Below are positions 1 through 12,122 of a stretch of 64,000 bases of DNA, piece after piece (positions within the stretch are counted from its first letter, which is position 1; each line of letters opens with the position of its first letter). The stretch is from NCBI GenBank assembly GCA_902806575.1, contig CADCXD010000018.1, forward strand, positions 248,001 through 312,000, given 5' to 3'. The DNA comes from Jackrogersella multiformis. Lineage: Eukaryota; Ascomycota; Sordariomycetes; Xylariales; Hypoxylaceae. Under the pieces are notes generated by a model that saw nothing but the letters and a program-made list of their open reading frames with translations, had not been told where the DNA came from and did not search any database. Made by a program: the position numbers and the translations under genes.

Positions 1-3000
1 CACCCCTACCTAGCAGACCTAGGTACGTTTACATAGTATGACTTTGCTTTAAGCTGTGATTCGCTAAACCGGGTGTCCTTGGCAAATTGGTGAAAGATGA
101 TTGGGTATCGTACGGGGTTCCGTTACGGTGGGACTTAAAAATAGGGAAAGCGTCACCTTTAGCGGCGGACGGCGCCCTCGATTAATCTTTTTTTTTCTTC
201 CCCATCTGATTAGTTTCTCGCTTTTATTCCCGTTTCGTACCTCAGCTTTACCAACACAGCTAACATATCTAAGCAATCTTATACTCCCCCGACTCAGCTG
301 CTGGGGTATGTGATAATGATAACTATGACAGCGTAATAACTGGCGGTAAGGGTTGGAACTGAATGGCCATAGAATATCGTTGAGTGGTACGGGACCTAGC
401 ATTTCGCGTGTCAAGCACGTTGATGCCAGGGACTTTTCTACGGTGCGACCGGCTCTATTATCGGATTTATCATCATCATTTCGTCAAATAAGGGTCTAGC
501 CAGCTCTAGAGTCCGATGGCGTCGCACCGGCGGTCGCTCCCGTCATAAGGCAGATCAGCCCAGCGTTTCGTCAAACACGCCGCTGAACCCCCCCGTACAA
601 TACCTACGCAGTCTTTCAAGGACGGAGATTCTCCTGAAACGGCCATCTTCTTCCACCCTCAATAGCAAATAGATGTCCTCCGAGACATGTGCGATAGGCG
701 ACCCAATCCTCTCGCTCGCTTTAACCCTGCCTCTCCTAGGTGTTACCGCAGGCGCCATCTTGGTTCTCGAACAATGAGATGCGTCGTCTCGCCGAGAGGA
801 TATCCCATGACAAAGCTTTGTAATCCACGACTAGATGAAGCATCTGGTTTTTCAACTTGATAAGAATGTCCCCCCTTCCCCTCCCCCAAGTCGACGATGC
901 AACCAACCAAACCGTTGCCAACCCCAACGCCCCGCCACCTTCGTATTCACCGTCAATCTTACTTTCAGCGCCGTTGCTATCGGACTCAGAAGAGAGCGCC
1001 CCGTGGGTGGCGACGGGCCTCGTAGGCATTTCAAGACGTGCATCTGCGAGCTGAGAAAAGACGCGGACGATGATGAAGACTAATGGCACACGCTTGAACT
1101 TCTCCGGCATGCACCTCGCCATAATCTCGCCTCCCCCCTTAAAAATAGGTATGTCCAGACCTTTACGTCGAAGCACATATGCCGGTCACGGCTGGCTAGC
1201 CAGCGATGGGTTCCGGTACTGCGGCACCTCCGTGAATGATTAGGTGCGTTCGTCCAATGACCCCTGGGCCCTGGCGGCCCGCAAAGCGATACCCAGTAGC
1301 GATCTAGTACATCTAGCGTAGTACCTAGGTCAATGTGGAGGGTCCATTGGCGCGTCTGCACGCAACGCACTGTATGATTGACTACAGGGGTTATGGGGTC
1401 ACAACGGTATTAAGATATCATATCCTGGCCCCGGCGGCCACGTGGATCTGACTTTGATGACAAGAGATCCCCCTGGGACTTGGGCGGAATGGCTTGCTTT
1501 AATGGCAAGGTACCTCCAAGTACCCGACAGGGGGTGAGCTGGGAAGTCATTAGGCTCATTTTATTTCTCCCACTATCACGGCCGTAAGCCAAGGCTCGTG
1601 CAGATGCTTTGTTGGAGCTTTTTCATCCTCATTCAGCATTCATCATGGGAGAACCATGTGATACGATACGGCCTGCCCGCAGTCCTCCATAAGTGCCGCG
1701 GCAAAACACATCGCTATCTTAACTCTACCATAAAAACGTGGGGGCCCTAGGTATCAACATACATACAGGACCTATTTTCAACAAGCGCCGGTGTGCTGTT
1801 CTTGAAGAATTTGTTGCAGGTACGATTCGAGCTGAGGTTGTACCAGTCAAGATACAACCAAGCAGCCGCCAGAACTTCCAAATATCATAACTCAGCTCCG
1901 CTTTAGCCGCCTACTTACCATCAGGAAGCGTGGGGTTTTCTTCGTCCTGGCGGGCCCGAGCACGAGGCCGTAGGCCCGCAGCAGTTATGGACTTGACTTG
2001 CGATCAACTCCAAGCATTGCTGAAATATGGTACGCGCTGATCTCTTCTCATCGCAGCCGCGTCAACGTGATCATGGTATCTTTTCATTTCTGGCGGTGTG
2101 AGTACCTCGAGAAAATCGAGGATTGAATGTACATACAGGTAGGTTGTTCGTCGCAAGCGCTTAGAATGACGAATCGATCGTCAACAACAACAGCAGCAGC
2201 AGCAGCAACGGGAACTAGTGAACTGCTGGAATTGTTTCAGGCTCCAACCAAGGCGCTGGTCCCTTCACCGTTCAAACATGACGACTGATCCCGACACCAA
2301 TGCCGCCCTGACGGGTTTATTTTATTTCATTTTTCAAAAAATAAAAATAAAAATAAATAAAATTCCGAGAAACGCGACGCTTGCGCCGTAGTTAGTGGGT
2401 TCAAAATGAAGCGGCGCCGAAGCCTCACGATAATATCTGCGCCAGCATTGGCGCGAACTTGGTGAATGCGGTGGGATGTCATTTCTATCAGTCCACTACA
2501 TTCTCACAGGTCCACTTAGAAAGATACTGTTACACCTAGTCAGCGTTTCTCCAGCCCCCCTTTTCACATTTCCTAATGCGAAATCCTGCATTTTCATTTA
2601 CTACATTTTTTTCTTCATTTTTTAAAACCTAGGTATGTATTGTCTTTAAACGTACCTTTTTCCCTTTCTTTTTTCTTTTATTAGCACCTCGTTCCTGCAG
2701 TAGGGTAGTGGCTCTGTGTCACCGTAGGAGCGCGGGGAGCTTGAGGCTTGGAGACTTACCTGAAGGGAAAAGCCGCTTTGATTAAACCTGGTCGTTTACT
2801 TTTCCTTTTCTAGATTGCCTGCACATCGAGGAAAGAGGCTAGCCAAGGGTTATTCCCAAGGGTATCCTGACTGCCTGATCACAACGGCTTATTACCTATC
2901 CTTTTTTTTCTCATTATCTCCCCTAACCCCAGAGGCACCGTGCACGAACCCACGAACCCACCACCAACCGTTCAAATCGTCCCTCTTCCGCAAAAAGCTT

Positions 3001-5929
3001 GGCCGAGGTCTCGTCACAACGGGAATAGCGGATGTTGCCTTGCTTCACCTTACCTACTACCTAGCCTCATAGTAGTGTATGGTGTATGGTGTGTGGTAGG
3101 TATCCCTAGCCTACCTGACACTGCCTAGCCTGAGCAGCTTAGGACCTACACTAGGTATCTTTTACCTACTTTAGTGTCTACCTGGGCACTCATCATCTCA
3201 AATAAGTTCGGAATTCAGCCGCTATTTCGACTACCGCCGTAGGTGATGGCGAAGGCAGCCAATTGTCGATGGCGCCTGTTTATCTACAGCACGGACGGCT
3301 CTCGTTGGCTCCCCCCCGCGTCTCGACTTAGAAGCCGATCTTTGCCTGGTGGTCTAGGTCATGCATAGGTCACGCATTCGCCAGCTACCACATCGGGCTT
3401 TCGCCAACTGTCATGGTTACTCAGGTCGGCGACCAGGCAAATTGACAACTGCGAAGATCCCTTTTCCTTGGCGACCTCATCTCTTGGCAGCCTGCAACTG
3501 GCGACGCTGTGTTCACATCCACAAGGGAAAAAACTTCTGCATGTCTTGGAGATCGTTCACCCAAGCACCACCACGAGAACCCGAAGTTCCCTAAAGGCAT
3601 CGTACGTGGCCATACTATATGTCATCCATCGGGTCCTTGCAGTCCTTGCAGTCCTTGCAGCCCTTCCTCCAACGTACCAGCATACCCCTAGGTACGTATC
3701 AGCGCCATCGCGAATTTAGGATAAGAGATGCCCTCTGCTGTCTCTCCCCCCCAATCCATACTAGGTAGGTACATATAATCCGGGCCGGCATATTGTTCAA
3801 CGGCGCGCAAACCTGGCCCCGTATCCATGGCCTTGGGATATGTAATGGACTTTACACATACACAAAAGCTCGTGATCCCGCGGCGTACAAGATGTGTTTC
3901 TTTAGAGGGACCGCGTAATTACCATCCCGATTCGTAGCCGAGACCCACGGTAAGCCACCATCGCTGTATTCAGCTCCCATGGGATCGATAGCTATGCCTT
4001 TCTCATGCCGGAAGCGCCCAAGCACGTACGCGATCAAGGTCTCGGGTCATTATCACAAAAGTCTGGGAAGACAAGATCTCGGCGGCACGGACGTAGAGGA
4101 GCCTCCGCCCTCCTTTCCCTCTCGCTCCTTTAACAAGGATGCTAGCAGGTAGGTAGGGTAGGTTATCCAAATCCCATACGTGGCTGTCCCACTGGGTCCC
4201 TTCGCTGGGCCTCCGCCCTCTCCAACGGCGGACGCCACAGGCAGGGCCCAGCGAACGGGCGGACGACTCGTCGTCCAGTACAGTACAGTGCTCTGTTGTC
4301 TAGACTTCTCATCAAGGTGATCGACACGCCTAAGACGGCCCGAGGCGGCATTGGGAAAGTCGATAAACCAATAGTGGTATTGCGCGATGGCGTTTTCGAG
4401 ACTGCCCTGGCTGGAAATAGTCTAGCAGCAGACCTAGGTGTGCGAGGGATATGTACGTACATACATACATACCTGCAGTAGGTACTACCTACCTACCTAC
4501 TTACCTGCCTCCTATGCAGAGACACAGAAATCTCCACGACGAATTCCGTCATCGCGGCCCTTCTCCACATAGGCCACCTTACCAGTGAGTGCCGTGATCG
4601 CAGCTCTGTGCGAGATCGAATGTCTGACAGCGGCGGCACCGCCGGCAGAACGGTTTAATGAGGTGTGCTAAAATAAAATAAAAAATTGGCCGAGATCAAA
4701 GTCTGTCGGGTTCTACGGGGTATGTCTCGCATCGCTTCTTTTTTTTTTTTTGGTTTTTTTTGGTTTTTAATCTTCTTTGGGGGTTTGTTTTTGTGACGGG
4801 TATATGCTCGTCATGAACTTTTCCGTGACCCGTGGGGAGGGGGCGAGCGTTCAGAAACCAGGAAATCAAGATCCCGTTGGACGGAACGAGCCAAACCCGA
4901 CGAGATCCTCCTTTTTCTTTTTCCTCCCTCCATCTCTATCTCTACCTCTATCTCTCTGCCTCCGCTATCATAATTCATAATCCTCTCATATCATGTCGTG
5001 CAGCCGCGGCATCTCAACGTCATCATCAATCTCAATCTTTCCCAATCTCGCGGTAAAATAAAACAAAGGAGATTTGACAGGTACACAGCCAGGCACAGCT
5101 GGAGAGCGGAAGACTAGGGGTCAAGAGAAGAGAGGAAAAAGCTGCGAAGTTCCGATAGTTCTGGTGATCGTCATTAACGCATCCACCGCGCCAAGACGGG
5201 GGATGCGCCCAGGCGCGCTCCAGCGGTGCAGCTTGGTTTCCTCTTTCTTTCTTTCTTGCTTGCTACCTACCTACCTAGGTACACTAGCAGATAGGCCAGC
5301 CTTGCATTAGGTAGGTAGGCAGGTGTTTATTTCCTTTCTTTCCTTTTTTGTGTGTGTGTTTTCCCGATGGCACGGCTCCTTCGCAAATTAGCTACCGAGT
5401 CACGAATTTAAAACTCCGACCACTCAGGAGCTCGGACCGCGGGGGGGCTGTTTATATAATCAGTTAATTCTTTTCCCTTCCCGCCAAGTCTAGTCTAGGT
5501 AGGTAGTGTACCTAGTGCAGGTAGGTATTACGATCGCGGGCTACTCTATCTTGGTGCATCTATCGAGAAAGAAAAAAAACCAAGTCCACACGGAGCGCTC
5601 CCTCCCGTGCGGGCGCCTTCAGGGACTCGCCCCGTTCTGGTCTCGTGAAGCCTGCCCATCCTAGTCTATATGCCGAAGAGCAGAGCTATATGTGAACCCT
5701 ATCTGTTCAATTAATGGGAAATGTCGAGTGGATGCCAAAATAAAACAGGAAAAAAAGAAGGGGGAAAAAAAGTTCCTCAACGAGGTTGGTTGTTGACATG
5801 ACATAACAGGATGTATGTATGTCTTGGCGCGCTGTGACCTCGATATTGCGCCCCGTCGCCGCGGTGACATCTGTTGGGGAGGTTTGAAGAGTCTCAATCT
5901 GGGTCGCATGTCTCGCACTTATCGGCTCT
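1..5929. other. Gene-poor intergenic region with simple repeats
   Basis: I see no supportable gene here. Open frames are short, overlap one another on both strands, and lack recognisable domains or splice structure. The stretch holds a CAG run near 2182-2208, an A/T-rich stretch near 2320-2361, three tandem copies of the 9-mer GTCCTTGCA at 3633-3659, an ACAT/ACCT tetranucleotide run near 4451-4510, a poly-T tract near 4737-4768 and a pyrimidine-rich stretch near 4910-4960. Many copies of CCTA/TAGG motifs ending in TACCTAGGTA-like palindromes occur throughout. The first kilobases may contain decayed sequence, but I cannot name an element. Confidence 0.6.
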
Positions 5930-7116
5930 TCACTTCTCAACAGCCAGCCCAACCCCCGTCGAAGCCACGACTGGAGCAGCAGCAGCAGGAGCCAATGCGT
6001 CGGAGATCCGCAGGGTCACGGCGCCCTCGTCGCCCCGGACCATGGTCACGGACCGCAGATCGCGGACGACCCAATCGGGCTCGGCGGCCAGCACCTGCTC
6101 AACAGTGTGGCTAGTGACGAGGCCGAGGACGCGGCATCCGGCGGCCTTTCCGGCGACGATGCCGGCGGGGCTATCCTCGAGGACCAGGGTCTGCGCGCCG
6201 TCGTCGTCGCCGCCGCGCAGACCCAGCTTCTCGCGGCCCAGCAGGTAGCAGGCGGGGTCGGGTTTGCCGTCGGCGACGGACTCGGCGGTGACGAGGTGCG
6301 CGGGCCGCGGCAGCGCCAGCACGTCCAGCCAGCCCGTCACCAGCGGCTCCGAGCCCGACGTCACGATCGTCCAGCGCGCGCGCGCGGCGATCAGCGCGTC
6401 GAGGAGGGACCGCGCGCCGGGGATCTCCACCGCGTCCGAGCCGTGCAGCTGCGGGAGCAGGCTCTCCATGTGTCTCACGTCTGGGGGCGGCGGCGCGGTT
6501 AGCGGATGCAGGTACGTGAGGTAAGGAGGTGAGGAGGGTCAGGTACGGTGGAGTGGCTCAGGGGCAGCAGGTAGGTGGGTGTGGGTGTAGGTGTAGACAG
6601 CGTCGCGGAGTAAAACCGCGTAAGGGGGGATGTCTTGGTTTGGAGTAGGGCCGCAAGGGGCGGTGCGACAGGGGAAAAGGGGAAGGGGAAGGAGAATAAA
6701 AGGGGTTTGGTTCAGTTTGGTTTAGTTTTAGGCCGGACTTGACTCAAGGCAACGAACGCAACGCCCTTGAAATTTAGCACTTAGGAGGTAGGGACTTGGA
6801 TAGGAGTATAGGCCAGGGTATAAGCATGCGTGGTCTAGGCTTACATTCCCAATTCGCTTTCTCTGGGCTGAGCACTTTGAGCATATCTATGCTACGCCGG
6901 CCGTGAGAGGTCTGGAGGATGACTTCCGGGTCGACGCCGATTTCGTTCCCGACGCTGCGCGTGGTTTAGGACGGGCGTCGCTGGGGAGAGGACTGGAGGG
7001 GGGACTCACGTGTGCCAGTGCTTGACCACTGCGGCCGTCGAGTCGATGATGGTCCCGTCCATGTCGAATAGGAGCCCCTTGAAGGTGACTTCGAAGGGGG
7101 GCGCTGTGTAGTCCAT
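5930..7116 (-). CDS. HAD-superfamily phosphatase, GPP/DOG-like (glycerol-3-phosphate or 2-deoxyglucose-6-phosphate phosphatase family)
   Basis: Three exons: 7116-7010, 6954-6845 and 6480-5930, giving 255 residues. Both introns are GT-AG; intron 1 is 55 nt and intron 2 is 364 nt with a CTAAC branch site close to its acceptor. HAD motif I is DMDGT (D18 nucleophile, D20), motif II is VTSGS (T113, S114), the motif III lysine is K146 in DGKPDP, and motif IV is LEDSPAG (E175, D176). The segment EIGVDPEVILQTSHGRRS is characteristic of fungal GPP/DOG proteins. These soluble enzymes dephosphorylate small sugar or polyol phosphates, for example in glycerol production under osmotic stress; the exact substrate cannot be read from sequence. 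It is divergently transcribed from NUG1, with 541 bp between the two starts. Confidence 0.9.
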
Positions 7117-7657
7117 CTTGAGAGGTACCTAGGGAGGTAGGTAGGTATGAGCTTGAGTGGATAGGGTGATGAAAGATTGTCTTTGAAGTTGAAGGAGCTT
7201 GTAAGTAAGCTACCTAATGGTAAATGGAATACTAGGTAGGAATTAAACTAGCATGTGGTCTACCTATGTACGTAAAGACTGTCTATTTGGTAAGTATAAA
7301 TCGAAAGTTGGGATCATATAACATAAATGAAGGTGAACGACTTATATGGATGCCACTATGCTATGGCTGGTAGAACGGATAGAGACTAGACCGAGTTAGG
7401 AAACTCCGCCTTTTAATGGACCTGAACCTAGTGAGCTCTTATCGCCAAGCGGGGTTGGCCAATCGGTAGAAGTGGTTATGCTTTATGGTGGAGTAAAGTT
7501 ATCTATCTTTTGGCGGTGGGGAATGGCAGAATTGCTAATGCTACTAAATTTTAGAAACTTTTTCTTACTTAGCGCTAAATCCCGATAACATTATCATCCA
7601 AAATCATCCAAAACCCACACCAATTTAATCAAATCTTGCCAGGCACAACAAGTAAAA
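7117..7657. promoter_or_regulatory. Divergent promoter region between the HAD phosphatase and NUG1
   Basis: This 541-bp interval separates two divergently oriented start codons, so both promoters must lie here. It is moderately AT-rich and contains a CCAAT pentamer near 7459-7465 (GGCCAATCGG). No coding frame is convincing. Which elements drive which gene cannot be told from sequence. Confidence 0.55.
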
Positions 7658-9328
7658 ATGGCCAACCACATCTCAAAACCAAAGAGTATGTGCCAATCCC
7701 AATATGATGATAACCCATCGACTAACCCATCCTCTCTAGAAGCAAAGTCGAAGCGGACTCCCGTCCGTCTACGGCACAAGATCGAGAAGGCGTCTGCCTC
7801 AAAGCAGCGCAAAGCCAGAAAGGAAGCCAAGAAGAATCCGCAATGGAAGTCCAAGTTGAAGAAGGACCCCGGCATCCCTAACTTGTTTCCTTACAAGGAG
7901 AAGATCCTCCATGAGATCGAAGAGGGCCGACGAAGGAAACAAGAGGAACTGCAACGGCGGAAGGAGTTGTCTAAGGCCGCGAGGACTGGCGATGCGGATG
8001 ACGTTGATAATGATGAGACGGTCATAGAAGGCGCCGGAGCAGAGGACTTCGACGGGTTTGCGGACGACCATGACGATGCGATGGATGAGGATGGCGTAGA
8101 CGGCGACGACTCAAACCCTCTGGCGGCACTCATTGCGAGCGCCAAAGCCGCCGCCGAGAAGTACGATCGCGAATTACAAAGCGGCGACGAGATGGAAGAA
8201 GACGAGTCATCAGATGACGAGGCTGACTACGAAGACGGAGGCGCCGAGCTGCGCGCTCAGGGTTCGTCGCGGAAAGCCCACGATAAGGTTTTCAAGCAAG
8301 TCGTTGACCAGGCGGACGTGGTGCTCTACGTTCTAGACGCCAGAGATCCCGAAGGAACGAGGTCCAGGGAAGTCGAGCGGATGGTGATGGCGGCGGCAAG
8401 CGGCGGCAAGAGGTTGATGCTCGTGCTCAACAAGATAGACTTGATCCCGCCGAACGTGCTTAAGGACTGGCTCGTGTACTTGCGGAGATACTTCCCTGCG
8501 CTCCCCTTACGCGCCTCCGGCTCCGCCGCCAACGCGCAAACCTTCAACCACCGCGACCTCACCGTCCAGAGCACATCATCCACCCTCTTCAAGTCTCTGA
8601 AATCCTTCGCCGCCTCGAAGCAGCTCAAGCGCGCGATATCCGTCGGCGTCATAGGGTATCCTAACGTCGGAAAGTCCTCCGTCATCAACGCGCTTCTCTC
8701 GCGGATGGGCGGTCGAGGCGCAGCCGCCTGCCCCGCGGGCGCCGAGGCGGGGGTCACGACGAGCATCCGCGCCGTCAAGATCGACAGCAAGCTCACCCTG
8801 CTGGACTCCCCCGGCATCGTCTTCCCCTCGGCCCCTAACAGCGAGTCGGCGTCGAAGAAGAACGCCATCGAAGCCCACGCTCACCTCGTCCTCCTCAACG
8901 CCATCCCGCCGAAGCAGATCGACGACCCGATACCGGCCGTCACCTTGCTGCTGAAGCGACTGTCGGCCTCGCCGGTCCTGCTCCAGAAGCTGATGGACGT
9001 GTACGACCTCCCGGCGCTCATAGCGTCGAACGGCGACCCCACGACGGACTTCCTCGTGCAGGTGGCGCGGAAGCGGGGCCGGCTCGGGCGCGGAGGCGTG
9101 CCCAACCTGAACTCGGCCGCCATGACGGTCGTGACGGACTGGCGCGACGGCCGCATCCAGGGGTGGGTCGACGCGCCCGTCCTCCCCGTCGCGACGCAGA
9201 TCGCGCCTAAGGCCGCCGACGCCGACGCCGCCATGCCCGACCAGAAGGAGATCGTTACCGAGTGGGCCAAGGAGTTCAAACTCGAGGGCCTGTGGGGCGA
9301 TGGCGGCGACGACGGCGCGACGGTGTAG
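7658..9328 (+). CDS. NUG1: Nucleolar GTPase NUG1 (circularly permuted GTPase, 60S ribosome biogenesis)
   Basis: NUG1 acts in the nucleolus/nucleoplasm in maturation and export of the 60S pre-ribosome. I infer a 54-nt intron at 7686-7739 (GTATGT donor, CTAAC branch, TAG acceptor). Removing it joins MANHISKPKK to AKSKRTPVRLRHKIEKAS, the conserved family start, and leaves 538 residues, close to the yeast protein's roughly 520. The intron length is a multiple of three and has no stop, so the unspliced frame stays open. The basic N-terminus is followed by an acidic Asp/Glu-rich stretch and then the permuted GTPase domain: G4 NKID (about residue 239), G1 GYPNVGKSS (about 314), then G3 DSPG (about 364). 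The G4-G1-G3 order is diagnostic of the YlqF/YawG class. The 3' half is clearly more GC-rich than the 5' half. Confidence 0.95.
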   Translation: MANHISKPKSMCQSQYDDNPSTNPSSLEAKSKRTPVRLRHKIEKASASKQRKARKEAKKNPQWKSKLKKDPGIPNLFPYKEKILHEIEEGRRRKQEELQRRKELSKAARTGDADDVDNDETVIEGAGAEDFDGFADDHDDAMDEDGVDGDDSNPLAALIASAKAAAEKYDRELQSGDEMEEDESSDDEADYEDGGAELRAQGSSRKAHDKVFKQVVDQADVVLYVLDARDPEGTRSREVERMVMAAASGGKRLMLVLNKIDLIPPNVLKDWLVYLRRYFPALPLRASGSAANAQTFNHRDLTVQSTSSTLFKSLKSFAASKQLKRAISVGVIGYPNVGKSSVINALLSRMGGRGAAACPAGAEAGVTTSIRAVKIDSKLTLLDSPGIVFPSAPNSESASKKNAIEAHAHLVLLNAIPPKQIDDPIPAVTLLLKRLSASPVLLQKLMDVYDLPALIASNGDPTTDFLVQVARKRGRLGRGGVPNLNSAAMTVVTDWRDGRIQGWVDAPVLPVATQIAPKAADADAAMPDQKEIVTEWAKEFKLEGLWGDGGDDGATV

Positions 9329-12122
9329 TGAGCGGGAGGCGGGAGGCGGGAAGAAGGAATTGGTGCGCGGATTCAAGGTGACTTGCTTATTGAGACGAAT
9401 GGAGTTGGGGAGGGAAAACAAGTGAATACCTACTAACTTCTGGTTTCTGGCATCTGTCTTCTCTAAACGTTGCTTTGTCTATCGCGTGATGGGCGGAGTA
9501 TACGGTGTGAGGAGGGAATATAGGGAATATAGAGAATATAGGAATATATTATCCTGCCAGATTTTGCGTGCGCTGCTGGAATGGAGTGATTGCGTTGGAT
9601 TGTGTGTGATATGTGAAGTTTTACGGGATGTGAAATTGAAGTGATATTGAGGGAACACTGATGTGTCGAGGTGCTCTGGACTACGGGATAAGTGTCGATG
9701 TGAGTATGGTATGTTTTATATACGTATATGTGAGATGTATATACTTACCTGCCTAGGTAGGTAGGTACGCAGTATACGATGTAATAGATTCTAACTATAG
9801 AGCAGCACGGCGTTTACGGTTCAGCAGTGTGGCAACCTCTAAATACCTACAACTCGCTGTCATTATCTCATGCAACAAACACGGTACATATCTTGCAAAT
9901 AGGGGTTATGATCGGTATCTCGAAAGAGATCACAGCTAACATGCCTCATTAGGTCAAATACTTTCTGATGCTCTCGTGTGTTGCCTGTGGGCTATACCGG
10001 GGATATTTATTTCTAAAGCTCGGGTGTCCAGTTGATGGGAGGACGTGTACGTACGAATCATCTTGCTCATGAGAGTCTATGTGGAGGAGTGATAGTAGTA
10101 ATGGTTCGGCTTTCTCTACAGGAGGAAGATATCGACATAGGTGTTTTACCTTACTTGAGCATGTAAGTCTAAGTAGTTATATCAGTCATCCAATCAGCGC
10201 GAGTTCCTCCGCTGCTTTGAGGCTATAGCAGAGAGCTATGAGAAAAACGAGAGCCTGACTATGTATCTAGGTACGTATTCATATTGTTTCATACACTAGC
10301 TATCCAAAGTCTCTTCACATTTGGCAAGATAGCTTTAACGAGGACGTGCTGGACTGGTCTAGTATTATCTTTTATGAAATCTACCAAATTTATCTTTGGA
10401 AGTTAAAGCCATTACTATCGATTCAACTTAATAATGCTCGTCTAGGTACCTTAGGTAGTTAACTATACGCCATATCATTACTAGGAGATGTCATAAGTGA
10501 CAATCACAACACATGTCTATAGCTTTCGGTAGATCGAGATCGAAAACATCTCGCATGGCACTAGTAAATAAACATTATCAACCGATGCTAAGGAAAAATC
10601 AAATTTACACTGCCCCTTAGCCCTCTCTAGACATTCCTCTCCCTCAAACACCCGCCACTTATGGTAGCGATGCGTCTTATCGAACTTACCTCCCTCCTCG
10701 CCCACAAAACAGCAAAGCAGACAGTCTCGACATTTTTTATATTAATTAGCTTTTAGATACGAAATCAGACCTCGTATATAAATTAAAGCGAAAGATTAAA
10801 TCAGTTACATAGTACAGGGCTGAAAAGGGGGATAAGGTTTCACTCAGATTTGGTCTCTCGACACTTTAATTATCTACTGGTGCGGACTCAGACCTAAGAG
10901 CAAATAAAAAAACGAATGATAACCCTAATTACCCCTTTTCTGTTAATATGTCTGAAAATTTGGTTTGTGATGTCGAAATTTTAAAGTTGCCACATCTTAC
11001 GTTCATCCTTAACACAAAGCTAGCTCCTATTTAGACTACATGCCGTCAAAGTCATGATCTATTTCTCTGAGTAATGTACGAATTGAATTGCTAGCGCTGT
11101 GGAATATGTGTATATGTTCTAGCCGGAGGCTTGGCGTCGTAAAAACTCAAGCAGGGGTTATTCTCGTGTATTACCTTTTCGTGCCAGGAGGCTTAGAAAG
11201 AGGGCACAGATACACATCTGGAGCTACGGCTTTATACTAAGCATGCCTAAGCGACTACCTAGGGATAGCAAGTTAGATTTGACTATGAAATTGGAGGTGG
11301 TAGGCTGACTTGTGAAGAGTTAAACATGTTGTTGGTCAAAGAAAAGAAAGGCTATTCTGTAGTTCTGTTTAGTATATTGATATATTAACACACGAGGAAC
11401 TAAGACTTTTTGAATTCATATCTCTTTGAGCTTGCTGTTAAGTAGAGCTCTGTCTGCGTTGACTTGGGAGTACAAGATAGATACAGACAGAATCTGCTGT
11501 ATACAGAAAGGTACATATCGTAGAGCTACGTAAGTATCTTTCGATGGGAACCTTGGGATTTACAAGGGCAAACCGTGTTTTCTTCAGTCTAGCATGATTA
11601 TGTATTTAGCTTAAAGGTAATTAAGCCCTCCCATAGACAAATCTTTAGGTCATACTTACTGGAAACTTACCCCTTAATGGGAGGAATATCACATGATCCA
11701 CGAAATCTTGAGAGCAGCTCACACAAGTCATCTCTAGGTCCGATCATGTGTGTCTCGGGAACTTAAACCATCTGGTCACATAATATTAGGGCACTGTGTA
11801 ACAACGAAGAAGCAAATGATGGAAATGAAGTTGACTAATGCTTGCTTTTGGACACGAGATTGGGAACTGACTTGGAGATCTGGTGAATACGTAGACTACT
11901 ACGATCTCGATGTTATATTCGGAGTTCCTTCTATTAAAATTACGAGTTACGGATCGTTGATATGAAGAGTGCTTCAATTTCTCAGTCTTAGTTGGCATTT
12001 TTAGTAGATAGTGTATACTTATAGCATCTAGAATATCTGTAAGACCATATAGCCATCAAATATTAAATTCCATCCCACTCTCGGCTTGTCTCTTCTCTTT
12101 TCTCCTCCGTCTTCCCCTCTCC
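9329..12122. other. Intergenic region, no gene supported
   Basis: This 2.8-kb stretch is AT-richer than its flanks. It has a GAATATAGG-type minisatellite near 9515-9550 and a TACCTAGGTA-like cluster near 9749-9763. Open frames (for example about 71 codons at 11750-11965) have no recognisable domain and no supporting splice signals. The 3' part contains the terminator region of the minus-strand LysM gene, whose stop is at 12123. Confidence 0.5.

Noticed and set aside
736..1176. 146-codon minus-strand frame with MARCMPEKFKRVPLVFIIVRV near an internal ATG
   Set aside because: The segment slightly recalls the first helix of MARVEL-like proteins, but no further helices, introns or conserved motifs follow.
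8576..9421. Long open frame (281 codons) on the minus strand
   Set aside because: It is antisense to the GC-rich 3' half of NUG1, Arg-rich and domain-free, a codon-bias shadow.
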